From Tolypothrix bouteillei VB521301 (GTDB taxonomy: Bacteria > Cyanobacteriota > Cyanobacteriia > Cyanobacteriales > Nostocaceae): a stretch of DNA of 64,000 nt. Both the position numbers and the translations under genes were made by a program. The stretch's first letter is position 1. Every line of letters begins with the position of its first letter. Shown piece by piece: positions 47,261 through 56,195 of this stretch. The stretch lies in NCBI RefSeq assembly GCF_000760695.4, contig NZ_JHEG04000001.1, positions 2,202,717-2,266,716 on the forward strand. The letters run 5' to 3'. The notes beneath the pieces are model-generated. The model saw nothing but the letters and a program-made list of their open reading frames with translations. It did not search any database and had not been told where the DNA came from.

Positions 47261-47686
47261 ATGACTCCTACTTTATTTGGTCGCTGGCAAACTCGATTGT
47301 TATTACTTGCTACTGTAGGTGTAGTGGTATCTATACCTTTTGGGATTGGGTGGATAGGTTCTTATCCCAGTACGGCTTATTTTTGGATACTAGCTTATGT
47401 TGCTGTCTTTGGTTTGGGATGGGATTTGGTTTACGACCAAATTCAAAAATACCGTTGGGATCGAGATTGGCCTGCAGCTTATCAACTCTTGGCTGGTATC
47501 TGGGAAATGATATTTATCTGGTTTGCAGTGGGTATCTTTCGTATCTTGCCTATACCCAGCTATCCTCCGTTAGCTGTGTTTCTACAGCATTACAGTATTG
47601 TATGGCTATCAGTTTTTATTGTCTCCCAAAGTTTGATGCGGATTATTTTTGTTCGTTGGCGCTTCCGAGGTGGACAGTGGTTTTGA
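47261..47686 (+). CDS. Small integral membrane protein
   Basis: A 141-residue protein with about four membrane helices (LLLLATVGVVVSIPFGIGW, AYFWILAYVAVFGLGW, WEMIFIWFAVGIF, WLSVFIVSQSLMRIIF). The start at 47261 (MTPTLFGRWQTR) is preferred over the longer frame from 47186. Its stop codon TGA lies directly at the right end of the TnpB element, so the original C-terminus may have been altered by that insertion. Function unknown. Confidence 0.7.
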   Translation: MTPTLFGRWQTRLLLLATVGVVVSIPFGIGWIGSYPSTAYFWILAYVAVFGLGWDLVYDQIQKYRWDRDWPAAYQLLAGIWEMIFIWFAVGIFRILPIPSYPPLAVFLQHYSIVWLSVFIVSQSLMRIIFVRWRFRGGQWF

Positions 47687-47687
47687 C

Positions 47688-47722
47688 ACTCCCACACCTA
47701 GAAGGTGTGGGATTCTTGAAGA
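47688..47722 (-). other. Right-end hairpin of the TnpB element; expected omega-RNA 3' end
   Basis: On the minus strand, the sequence after the tnpB stop folds into a 10-bp stem with a 3-base loop. In this family the guide (omega) RNA covers the end of tnpB and the right end, with the guide reading into flanking DNA, here the 3' end of the membrane protein gene. The RNA itself is inferred. Confidence 0.5.
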
Positions 47723-49195
47723 CTAAGCCAAGTCCCCAATATCCCATAAACTCAATTGAGTTGGCGAGTTCCCAGGCACACCGCGTTTGCCATCACTGGC
47801 ACGATATTGTTTCCTTTTAACCATTGTTGATTCAACGGTGGGCGTTTCAAACAGTTTTAACTGTTTGGGTTCCGCAGAGTCCCTGCGTACCTTTTTTAAT
47901 TTTTTAATATTTAATCCGTTTTGTTGTATTGTGCGATTTTTGATATTAACAGCTGCCTGTTTGTCTGCATGGGTTTCGTATCCACACGCAACGCACGTAA
48001 ACTTTTCTCCAAAACGAGACAAAGCATCTATGACACCGCATTTAGAACAAGTACGAGAAGTGTTTTTTGGATCTACTTTGAAAAAACTTTTTCCCGACTT
48101 TGCAGCCGTGTACTGGATTTTTTCTATCAAAGTACCCCATGAAGCATCGGAGATGGAACGATTCAAGCCACGTTTTTGACTTTGACCATTCTTGAGAAAG
48201 CGACCTTGCTTAACATCATCGGGTTGAGGCTTGCACTTTGCCTTCATCCCTTTGATGTTTAAATCTTCTACACTAACAGCGTCCGCTTTTCTGACTATTT
48301 TGTTAGCTACAAACCACTGATAAGCATTACGTTTGTCAGCGTGCTTTTTGTGGAGCCTACCTACTTTTTGTGCTTCTTTCTTTCGATTAGCACTACCCTT
48401 CTTTTTCCTAGATAAACGTCGCTGCCTGATTTTTAAAGTCCGTTTACTTTTTTTAGAAGTACTGGGGCGAGGATTGACAAAATCCGTTCCATCCGAGCAA
48501 TGAACAAGCTTTGTTATCCCCATATCTAGAGATATCAGAGTATTTATCTCTCTAGGATTGGGAAAATTAGGGATTTCCTTATTCTCGATTAAAATACTTC
48601 CGTACCATCCATCTGCCTTTTTTCGCATAGTGACTGTACGAATTTCAAATCCTGTAGGTATAGTTCGAGAATTAAAAAATCTCATCCAACCTATTGATGG
48701 TAAGTAAATTTTATTTTTATTTAATTTGACATCACCTGGCTTGTATTGAAATGAACGAAAATTAGATTTGTTTTTAAATGATGGAAAGCCACGACCGTGT
48801 TGAAAAAATCCTGCCATTGCTGCATCAAGACGTTTAATCAACATTTGCAACACATTTGAATGAATTGTTTTGTACCACGGTCTAGCTTGCTTTAATTCTG
48901 TCAGATATGCATCTTGCATCAAACTTGCAGAACGTTTTTTGATGAGTCCATCCTTATCTGGATTTTTCCACGGATTATGTAGGTGAGAATTTTTGCTTAA
49001 CGAACAACTCAGTGGATATCGTTCAGTTTTTGTTCTAATATCGCAATATTCACCCATCACAAAGGTTTGATAGTATCCATCAATGCGGTCAGCCAAAAAC
49101 CAGTTATACAAACTACGCTGCATATCTAACCACGAATCCATAACTTTTGATTGACTTTGATTAGGACGTAACTTGTACTGATAACTAACCTGCAT
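47723..49195 (-). CDS. tnpB: TnpB RNA-guided nuclease
   Basis: A 490-residue OrfB/TnpB protein, ancestor family of Cas12. It starts MQVSYQYKLRPNQSQ. The RuvC-like catalytic residues are intact: Asp in SLDMGITKLVHCSDG, Glu in VSVEDLNIKGM, and Asp in ETHADKQAAVNIKNR. The zinc ribbon is CSKCG...CVACG between them. A 75-residue tail after the last motif is somewhat longer than in minimal TnpBs. The gene is uninterrupted, so the nuclease is probably active. No TnpA lies next to it. Confidence 0.95.
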   Translation of the reverse strand: MQVSYQYKLRPNQSQSKVMDSWLDMQRSLYNWFLADRIDGYYQTFVMGEYCDIRTKTERYPLSCSLSKNSHLHNPWKNPDKDGLIKKRSASLMQDAYLTELKQARPWYKTIHSNVLQMLIKRLDAAMAGFFQHGRGFPSFKNKSNFRSFQYKPGDVKLNKNKIYLPSIGWMRFFNSRTIPTGFEIRTVTMRKKADGWYGSILIENKEIPNFPNPREINTLISLDMGITKLVHCSDGTDFVNPRPSTSKKSKRTLKIRQRRLSRKKKGSANRKKEAQKVGRLHKKHADKRNAYQWFVANKIVRKADAVSVEDLNIKGMKAKCKPQPDDVKQGRFLKNGQSQKRGLNRSISDASWGTLIEKIQYTAAKSGKSFFKVDPKNTSRTCSKCGVIDALSRFGEKFTCVACGYETHADKQAAVNIKNRTIQQNGLNIKKLKKVRRDSAEPKQLKLFETPTVESTMVKRKQYRASDGKRGVPGNSPTQLSLWDIGDLA

Positions 49196-49249
49196 CTCGA
49201 GCCTTATCCTTTTTCAACCTATTATTAGCTTGGTATACCTAGCTAAAAT

Positions 49250-49483
49250 ATGTCAACACCAAGGCCTCAGAAAAAAGCAATGAGGAACGAGCCTTTGTTT
49301 TATGATGAAGCAAAGGTTAGAAAAGCAATTTGGTTAACTCCTTCTACTTGGGACACTTTAAAACAAGTATCTGAATCTGAAGGGATTAGTGTCAGCGAAT
49401 TAGTTGAAAGATGGGGACGGCACTTAAAAGTGCCTGCGGTGAGTCCAGTCCTGAACCGTGTGCGTGGCGCGAATGCGCCATAG
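49250..49483 (+). CDS. Small ribbon-helix-helix-like protein beside tnpB
   Basis: A 77-residue protein divergent from tnpB, with 54 bp between the starts. The core, KAIWLTPSTWDTLKQVSESE then GISVSELVERWGRHL, fits a ribbon-helix-helix or similar small DNA-binding fold. The last 15 residues run into the hairpin-rich DNA and look like read-through of a repeat. It occupies the place where tnpA often stands in complete elements. It may repress tnpB from the shared promoter region (inference). Confidence 0.6.
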   Translation: MSTPRPQKKAMRNEPLFYDEAKVRKAIWLTPSTWDTLKQVSESEGISVSELVERWGRHLKVPAVSPVLNRVRGANAP

Positions 49484-49819
49484 GAGGGTTAGCCCGACCT
49501 AGGGAACTCGCGAACAAGGGAGGGCTTCCTCCCACGCCTAAAGGATGTATGTGGGTTCCTCAGTCACCCACATACTCGTGGGCTTCCGCCTTTAATTACC
49601 GTGAACTCAGTATTTCTTGTTGTTGGTAAAGCTTGTTTACGGGACAAACACAGTTATATGTTAAAAATGAGCCTCAGCTACTGTACATTACGCTGTCGTT
49701 AAGTTTAAAACTAAATTTATATCAATTTAAACAACTGGAGTAGCGTGTTTGTGAATCTCTGGAGTCGTTCAAAGCTCACTTGTAGATAAATAACACGAAC
49801 TCTCCAAGCAGGGAACACG
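49484..49819. other. Gap with hairpins, then the antiporter leader
   Basis: The left part (to about 49600) has GC-rich palindromes including GGCGCGAATGCGCC near 49467-49480 and the hairpins described for the element end. The right part is AT-rich and should hold the antiporter promoter. No further ORF is credible. Confidence 0.5.
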
Positions 49820-51112
49820 ATGTCAAATTTTGAGTTAGTTTTAAGGCTATTACTGCAGTTAACTGTAATTTTAGCCGCTTGTCGCATTGTTACGATTATT
49901 GGGCGGCGCTACCTTGGGCAAACAGATGTTGTCTGCGAGATGATCGCAGGTGTGATGTTGGGACCGTCGCTTTTTGGTGCGATCGCACCCAGCGTACAGC
50001 AATGGCTGTTTCCCAAAGTTCCCATAATACTTGCCACTGGAGAAAAGATCCCCAACCCATCCATGTCAATTCTCTTTGCTATCAGTCAGATTGGGTTGGT
50101 TGTTTATATGTTTTTAATTGGTTTGGAATTTAATACTGGAATTATTAAGCAAAGGCTTAAGGGCGCTACTTTTGTTTCTATAGCAGGGATACTTGTGCCA
50201 TTTTGTTTGGGAAGTATAGCAGCTTTCTTCCTAGTTAATAGGGGTGATTTATTTAAACAAGGTGTCAGTCCTTGGGCTGCAGCATTATACTTAGGTGCTT
50301 CGATGTCAATCACAGCATTTCCCATGCTAGCTCGAATGCTGTACGAACGCGGTATTGCGAAAACTCATTTTGGAACTTTGGCACTCGCTGCTGGTTCCAT
50401 TGATGATGCCACAGCATGGTGTTTGTTAGCTATTGTATTGGCAAGTATTCATACCAATACAAGTATTGCAGCGTTTGCCATTGGTGGTGGTATTGCTTAC
50501 GTACTCTTGATAACTTTTGTGGCAAGACCCGCGCTTGCAATCTTTGATAGGATGGTCAAACGAGATGGCGAATTAACCGTTCAAACTCTAACTTTAGTGT
50601 TTACACTCTTGATGTTGTGTTCTTGGGCCACCGATGCAGTAGGTATTTATGCAGTTTTTGGAGCATTTATTATCGGAACAGCAATGCCAAGAGGTGAGTT
50701 TGCAGAACAGCTTCGCGATCGCACGGAATTTTTGACCACCTCTCTGTTATTGCCCATATTTTTTGTATTTTCTGGGCTTAACACTCAAATCGGATTGGTT
50801 AACACACCAATTCTTTGGGCAATAACAGCATTGATTGTGACAATTGCAATTTTTGGTAAAGGCATTGCTTGTATGCTTGCTGCAAAATTATCAGGAGAAA
50901 ATTGGCGCGAATCAGCCACAATTGGTGCTTTAATGAATGCAAGAGGTTTGATGGAATTAATTATCCTTAACATTGGGTTAGAGCAAGGTATAATTACTCC
51001 AACTTTATTCACAATTATGGTGATTATGGCAATTGTTACTACACTTATGACATCACCATTAGTTAACTTTTTGTTGCACGGAACAAGTTACGAACGCTCC
51101 CAAATCATATAG
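49820..51112 (+). CDS. CPA2-family cation:proton antiporter
   Basis: A 430-residue membrane protein of the KefB/NapA-like CPA2 family, exchanging Na+ or K+ for protons. It has about 12 helices. Motifs include LGQTDVVCEMIAGVMLGPSL, FLIGLEFNTGI, MSITAFPMLARMLYERG and AAGSIDDATAWCLLA (ion-binding Asp pair). No cytoplasmic regulatory domain. A second antiporter follows 278 bp downstream in the same direction. Confidence 0.92.
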   Translation: MSNFELVLRLLLQLTVILAACRIVTIIGRRYLGQTDVVCEMIAGVMLGPSLFGAIAPSVQQWLFPKVPIILATGEKIPNPSMSILFAISQIGLVVYMFLIGLEFNTGIIKQRLKGATFVSIAGILVPFCLGSIAAFFLVNRGDLFKQGVSPWAAALYLGASMSITAFPMLARMLYERGIAKTHFGTLALAAGSIDDATAWCLLAIVLASIHTNTSIAAFAIGGGIAYVLLITFVARPALAIFDRMVKRDGELTVQTLTLVFTLLMLCSWATDAVGIYAVFGAFIIGTAMPRGEFAEQLRDRTEFLTTSLLLPIFFVFSGLNTQIGLVNTPILWAITALIVTIAIFGKGIACMLAAKLSGENWRESATIGALMNARGLMELIILNIGLEQGIITPTLFTIMVIMAIVTTLMTSPLVNFLLHGTSYERSQII

Positions 51113-51390
51113 CAATTCTGTTAGAACTGCAAACAAATACTGAGCTTGAGAAAGCCGTTATCTTTTACGTATCGGCTTTCTTTTTGCCCATTACGATCTA
51201 TCAGTATATTTCTCTAAAAAAATAAAATTTAGAACCCCCTAGTTTTAACGGTGGTAACTGTGTCTCAAGAAGAATTAATATTCAAGACTATGGCAACTAA
51301 CTGCAAGATTGCTGAATAAAGTTGACATCTTGCAGTGATATAAAGAATTATCTTAGGGACATCAGGTTGTCGCTAGTCAGGGAGGAAACC

Positions 51391-53571
51391 ATGCATACAG
51401 TTGTTCTCGTTCTCTTTGAGGTACTGATTGTTATTGGGCTGTCTAGACTGGTGGGGCTTGCCTTTCGGATGATTAACCAACCTCTTGTTATCGGTGAAAT
51501 TGTTGCCGGGATTCTTCTCGGTCCATCTTTTTTCGGTTGGATTGCTCCTGGGTTAGCAGCTACCTTATTTCCGCCAGAAACAGTTCCTTTTCTAAACGTA
51601 CTGTCTCAGGTGGGGCTAATCTTTTTCATGTTTCTGATTGGATTAGAACTGAATCCCAAATACTTAAGTGGTAATTTAGAAGTTGCAATCTTGACATCTC
51701 ATGTCAGTATCTTAGTCCCGTTTTCTCTAGGAACGGTGCTTGCAGTACTTCTCTATCCTTTAGTTTCTAATGGTAGTGTTTCGTTTACTGCTTTTGCCCT
51801 ATTTTTGGGCGCAGCCATGTCAATTACTGCATTCCCCGTACTCGCCCGAATCATCACTGAGAATAATCTACAGGGAACGCGTTTGGGAACTTTGGCACTA
51901 ACTTGTGCAGCCGTTGATGATGTTACCGCTTGGTGCGTGTTGGCAGTTGCAATCGCGGTAGCAAATACTGGTAGCTTTAGCAAAGCTATCCCCACAATTC
52001 TATATTCACTCGTCTACATTGGCTTCATGGTAACCTTGGGGCGGTCTTTCCTAGACCGTTTCGCCGTTTACTACCGCCGCACCGGGCGTCTCAGTCAATT
52101 GGTTCTTGCTTTAATCTACATGGGAGTCGTTGCGTCTGCTCTTATTACAGAACTCATTGGTATTCACTTGATATTTGGAGCATTTTTGTTAGGAGCCATC
52201 ATGCCCAAAAATGCCGAGCTTGTCAAAGAATTAGCAATCAAAACAGAAGATTTTGTTTTAATTTTCTTGCTACCAGTGTTTTTTGCTTACAGCGGTTTGC
52301 GAACAGAAATTGGGTTGCTTAACAGTCCAGAATTATGGTTGCTGAGTTTGACAGTGCTCGGAGTTGCGATCGCAGGTAAATACATTGGGACTTACGTAGC
52401 TGCTCGTGTTTGTGGGATCGAAAATCGGGAAGCTTCTGCACTCGGTTGGTTAATGAACACTCGGGGCTTAACCGAACTGATAGTACTTAACATTGGTCTT
52501 AGTCTCGGGGTTATTTCTCCTCTACTGTTTACCATGCTCGTCATTATGGCATTGGTGACAACGTTCATGACATCGCCACTGCTTGAGATGACATATCCTA
52601 AGAAATTAATAATGTTAGACCTGCTCGAGCCAGAACCAGAGGAAGCAACAAGCGATCGCGACACCGCAATTGAAGACATTCACCCGATCTCTTACCGAAT
52701 TTTGGTACCCGTTGCAAATCCAAGCACCCAAAGGGGTTTGGTACAATTAGCTGTGGCTATCGCAATGAATTCCCAGCAATCTGCTGTTGTTCATCCCCTG
52801 AGTTTGATTCAACTGCAAGAAGACTATGCTTTTGAAAGCACTCCTGTAGAAGCAGAAAAGTTAATTGCACAGCGTCGTCATCAAATAGAAGAATTGGTTG
52901 AACGTTTAGAACCTTCAACTTCACGTTCTTGCGTACATCCCATTGTCCGCGTATCAAATAATGTAGCTAGAGAAACAGCGCAAATTGCTTTACTCGAACA
53001 AGCCAATCTCATTTTAGTAGGATGGCATCGCCCAGCTTTTAGTAAGAATCGTTTGGGTGGACGAGTCGGTCAAATTCTTTTAACTGCACCCGTTGATGTA
53101 GCTGTATTTGTCGATCGTGGAGAAGAACGCCTCGAACGTTTGTTAGTACCTTACTCAGCAAATATTCATGATGATTTAGCACTAGTACTTGCATTAAGGT
53201 TGTTAGTTAATAGCGATACGCGACACTTACAGATTTTACAAGTTTTAGACAACCAGCAAATCAAAAACGAACTAAGCAATGAACTATGTCAAATGATGGA
53301 ACAACTGCCTCATAGCGTGCGCGATCGCATTGACATCAAAGTGATTGAAGCTGTAGAGCCAATTCAAGCTGTGGTAGCTGCATCAGAAAGTGTTGACCTC
53401 ACCATTGCAGGAACAAGCCGTGCTTGGGGAATCGAACGTCAAACTTTAGGAAGATATACAGATCAATTAGCCATTGAGTGTCGCTCATCGCTACTTATCA
53501 CCCGTCGTTACAATCAAGTCACCTCTCACCTCGCTCCCATACTAGTAACAGAAATGACTGCTAATTTGTGA
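51391..53571 (+). CDS. CPA2-family antiporter with universal-stress-type C-terminal domain
   Basis: A 726-residue protein. The start at 51391 is set by a strong ribosome site, GGAGGAAACC directly before the ATG; the frame extends to 51322. Residues 1-400 are a CPA2 transporter (NQPLVIGEIVAGILLGPSFF, MFLIGLELNPKYL, AMSITAFPVLARII, AVDDVTAWCVLA). Residues of about 450-715 are soluble and resemble tandem USP-like nucleotide-binding domains (ISYRILVPVANPSTQRGLVQ, LERLLVPYSANIHDDLALVL), a layout seen in cyanobacterial NapA-type proteins. The soluble part probably regulates transport. Confidence 0.92.
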   Translation: MHTVVLVLFEVLIVIGLSRLVGLAFRMINQPLVIGEIVAGILLGPSFFGWIAPGLAATLFPPETVPFLNVLSQVGLIFFMFLIGLELNPKYLSGNLEVAILTSHVSILVPFSLGTVLAVLLYPLVSNGSVSFTAFALFLGAAMSITAFPVLARIITENNLQGTRLGTLALTCAAVDDVTAWCVLAVAIAVANTGSFSKAIPTILYSLVYIGFMVTLGRSFLDRFAVYYRRTGRLSQLVLALIYMGVVASALITELIGIHLIFGAFLLGAIMPKNAELVKELAIKTEDFVLIFLLPVFFAYSGLRTEIGLLNSPELWLLSLTVLGVAIAGKYIGTYVAARVCGIENREASALGWLMNTRGLTELIVLNIGLSLGVISPLLFTMLVIMALVTTFMTSPLLEMTYPKKLIMLDLLEPEPEEATSDRDTAIEDIHPISYRILVPVANPSTQRGLVQLAVAIAMNSQQSAVVHPLSLIQLQEDYAFESTPVEAEKLIAQRRHQIEELVERLEPSTSRSCVHPIVRVSNNVARETAQIALLEQANLILVGWHRPAFSKNRLGGRVGQILLTAPVDVAVFVDRGEERLERLLVPYSANIHDDLALVLALRLLVNSDTRHLQILQVLDNQQIKNELSNELCQMMEQLPHSVRDRIDIKVIEAVEPIQAVVAASESVDLTIAGTSRAWGIERQTLGRYTDQLAIECRSSLLITRRYNQVTSHLAPILVTEMTANL

Positions 53572-53616
53572 GCGATCGTCAGGTCATTCTCGTTATTCCT
53601 CAATCCAAAATCCTCC

Positions 53617-54147
53617 ATGCACCATTTCAACTTAAAATCCTTAGTCTTCTATGGCACGGCAATAAGTTCCGTAGTGCTTTTGTTTAAAGTTGTGACAGCC
53701 TATGGCGAAAGCAATCTTAAGGCTCCTCCAACATTAAACAGTCGCTACCGTTTAGTACTTAACGATAATTTACAAGTCTGCAAACAGTCAGAGCCCATAG
53801 TATTAAATATTCAACAGTCAGGTATTTACTTGAATGGTTCTATGGAATCAGCAAACTTTAACACTAAAATGTCTGCGGCTAATAAAATCACCTCTTCTCT
53901 AACAGGCAAATTGGATCGCCAACAACTAAGCCTATCAGGAAAAGTTCCTAGGGCTATTCTTTGCCATACTGCTAGCGCTGTCACAGCACAAAGCCCTTCA
54001 GTAAGTTTAGTCAAAATTCAAGCTCAACTGACTCCCAAACAGGATTTAGCAGGAACCCTTAATATAGATGGCACTTCAGAGGGTATTAACTTAACAGCGG
54101 TACCTGAAAAAATCAGTGAAAAATCTGACCATTTAAATACCCATTAA
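53617..54147 (+). CDS. Exported protein of unknown function
   Basis: A 176-residue protein with an N-terminal hydrophobic segment (LVFYGTAISSVVLLFKVVTAYG), a likely signal peptide or anchor. The remainder is Ser/Thr-rich beta-type sequence (SGIYLNGSMES, SSLTGKLDRQQLSLSGKV). It follows the antiporter by 45 bp and may be in its transcript. I do not recognise the family. Confidence 0.7.
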   Translation: MHHFNLKSLVFYGTAISSVVLLFKVVTAYGESNLKAPPTLNSRYRLVLNDNLQVCKQSEPIVLNIQQSGIYLNGSMESANFNTKMSAANKITSSLTGKLDRQQLSLSGKVPRAILCHTASAVTAQSPSVSLVKIQAQLTPKQDLAGTLNIDGTSEGINLTAVPEKISEKSDHLNTH

Positions 54148-54213
54148 GTACAAATTGATGCCATATTTAGATTGATTTACTACGACTAAGTGAACATGAG
54201 GAGCATTGAGCGT

Positions 54214-55149
54214 ATGGGTAAGCACAGACGATTCTTCCACGATTGCAAGCATCTATTTGCAATTGGTTTGCTTGGCTCTTATGTTGCGATCGCTCCTCAT
54301 ACTGGTAGTAGTTATGCTCAGCAAATCGTGCGGTTGGAGGATTGGCGTTTTAATCCAGAAGCATTACAACTGGAAATAGCTCTCTCAGCTCCGTCTCAGC
54401 CACATCAATTCTACCTTGCCCAACCGCCTCGCATCGTTGTTGATTTGCCAGATACCAAACTCGGTAATGTTTCCACTCGACGAAATTATTCTGGCGCAAT
54501 CCAGAGCATCCGTATTTCCCAATTAAATGCAGATGTAACTCGTATTGTCCTAGATTTAGCTCCAGGAACTCAGCTAGATCCAGCAAGAGTGCAATTACAA
54601 CCTATTTCTCGAGAAGCCAATCGTTGGGTTTTACGCCCTGCAATTTCTAGTAATAATACTTACTTAGCTCCTTCATCTGACAATTTTCCACCAACAGCTA
54701 TTAACCCACCATTCTCAGAAGACCTACCGCCCGGTATTTATCCTCCACAACCATCTGGTTACTTACCGTCCGGTATTTACCCTCCACGACCATCTGGTTA
54801 TTCACAACAGGGTAATTATTCTCCACAACCAACCAACGATTTTCCACCCAATTTCTACGGTGCGCCATCATCTTCGAGTGCGGGATATACAAACTTACCA
54901 GCAACAACCAACTACTCTCCCCAAACACCGTTTGTCCAAGTTCCACCTTTAGCACCTAACAATCCTTATCTAGCACCAAATTCCGAGCTTTTGCCAGGGT
55001 TTTTTCCCAATCAACCTAATAATTACAAAAACACTCCACCTTCAAGAACACCAAATTTTCCAGTTCCCAGCATACCTAATAATTCTTACGGTGCTGATGC
55101 TCCTGAAGTCATTGATTTTGGTCAACCGTTTCCCAAAAGTCGGAATTAA
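54214..55149 (+). CDS. AMIN-domain exported protein
   Basis: A 311-residue protein. AGGAG lies 11 bases before the ATG at 54214; a GTG at 54190 is also open. Residues 1-36 are a signal peptide (HLFAIGLLGSYVAIAP, ending SSYAQQ). The AMIN domain (about 38-140; VRLEDWRFNPEALQLEI, PRIVVDLPDT, SIRISQLNADVTRIVLDL) anchors proteins to the periplasm or cell wall. The C-terminal 170 residues are Pro/Asn/Tyr-rich with several LPxGIYPP-type repeats and no enzymatic domain. Confidence 0.85.
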   Translation: MGKHRRFFHDCKHLFAIGLLGSYVAIAPHTGSSYAQQIVRLEDWRFNPEALQLEIALSAPSQPHQFYLAQPPRIVVDLPDTKLGNVSTRRNYSGAIQSIRISQLNADVTRIVLDLAPGTQLDPARVQLQPISREANRWVLRPAISSNNTYLAPSSDNFPPTAINPPFSEDLPPGIYPPQPSGYLPSGIYPPRPSGYSQQGNYSPQPTNDFPPNFYGAPSSSSAGYTNLPATTNYSPQTPFVQVPPLAPNNPYLAPNSELLPGFFPNQPNNYKNTPPSRTPNFPVPSIPNNSYGADAPEVIDFGQPFPKSRN

Positions 55150-55314
55150 TGGTTAATGGCTAATTGCTAATTGCTAATCGCTAATTGTCGATTGAGTGGG
55201 TGGGGGGAAAAATTTCCTGGTATGGAATCAAATGCATTAAAGTTAAATGATTCGCATTGCCCACCCTACAAGCATTTTTATTCCATTAGCCGTTAGCTAA
55301 TAGCTATTAGCCAA
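55150..55314. repeat. Facing heptamer repeat tracts
   Basis: TTAATGGCTAATTGCTAATTG on one side and ATTAGCCGTTAGCTAATAGC on the other are inverted copies of the GGCTAAT heptamer family, around a middle with GTGGGTGGGG and CCCACCC. Two convergent genes end here, so the structure may act as a bidirectional terminator. Confidence 0.65.
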
Positions 55315-55869
55315 TTAAAATCTTTCTGTTTCTAGAGTAGGTGCTGTAGCGCCTGGTTGATTGAGGAAAAAGTTTTTCGCATCATCATTCTCGTAGGTAC
55401 AGCTAATATCAGGTTTATCACTGTTTAAGTCACCTGCATACGCGAAATGGTTTAGGCGATTCTTACACTCTCTCACCTGATCCCCTGTCACAAGCTTTCT
55501 TTGCTCTAAAATAGCCCAATTACTGGAACGCAGCACGCACCCAGGGCGCATACTGGGCTGACCAACATAGACTTTAAAGGGGTTGAGAGTTACAAATAGC
55601 CGGGTATCCATCACCATAGCGCTAGCTCCATACTGAACGCAAAGTTCGGGATTGGGTGCTTTGGTATCAATAAATTCCCTACTAGCTACGTTGTTTGGGG
55701 TAAATGTGGCTGTTGAGCTAAAAGCAATACCAATCCCAATGCCCAAAACAAACACCCCTGCCAAAATTGCTATGGTGGTGACATTAAATAAGGGAGATTG
55801 AAAAATAGAAGATTTGGGGGTTGTAGGTCTCGGAGGAGTCGCTGTTCTACCAGAAGATTTACGTCTCAT
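55315..55869 (-). CDS. DUF3172 protein
   Basis: A 184-residue cyanobacterial protein of unknown function. An N-terminal basic, Pro/Thr-rich tail is followed by a single membrane segment (FNVTTIAILAGVFVLGIGIGIAF) and a soluble domain with three conserved Cys-containing parts (ELCVQYGASAMVMDTRLFVT, RPGCVLRSSNWAILE, ECKNRLNHFAYAGDL). The family name is from recognition of these segments. Monocistronic. Confidence 0.85.
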   Translation of the reverse strand: MRRKSSGRTATPPRPTTPKSSIFQSPLFNVTTIAILAGVFVLGIGIGIAFSSTATFTPNNVASREFIDTKAPNPELCVQYGASAMVMDTRLFVTLNPFKVYVGQPSMRPGCVLRSSNWAILEQRKLVTGDQVRECKNRLNHFAYAGDLNSDKPDISCTYENDDAKNFFLNQPGATAPTLETERF

Positions 55870-56195
55870 AGTAACTTAATTAACTTTATGTTTTAGACAG
55901 TGGGGAGAGGTTGCCAGTTTGCTCCCTCTTTTAGTATGGCAAGTTGTGACGGTATATGCCCGTCTAGATATATATTGTTCCCTGTAAAGACACAATCAGC
56001 AAAGCTTTTGCAATACGAATGTGTTTTCTTACCGAATTTAGTGAATAGTATAAAAAATTGTAACTTATTCGCAGTCTAGTTTGTTTTCTCCCAAGCAAGA
56101 TTGGCAAGATTTTGAACTGCAAATAGACACTGATGGACGAATATGTATTGTTAATATGTGCGTATTTTTTGTATCAATGTTGTAAACGCAATCGA
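55870..56195. other. 326-bp gap without visible features
   Basis: AT-rich DNA between the DUF3172 start and the DUF99 stop. No hairpin with T-run, repeat or ORF was recognised. Confidence 0.35.

Larger units (their letters stand above)
47684..49600 (-). mobile_element. IS200/IS605-type element with TnpB and no TnpA
   Basis: A tnpB gene on the minus strand is followed by an end hairpin TCCCACACCT-AGA-AGGTGTGGGA (47690-47712). Upstream of tnpB are a divergent 77-codon gene and hairpins GGGAGG/CCTCCC (49518-49533) and GTATGTGGG/CCCACATAC (49547-49575), which resemble a left end. No tnpA is present, so it cannot move by itself. The left boundary near 49575-49600 is a guess; the element could instead end just upstream of tnpB, at about 49240. 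Confidence 0.65.
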
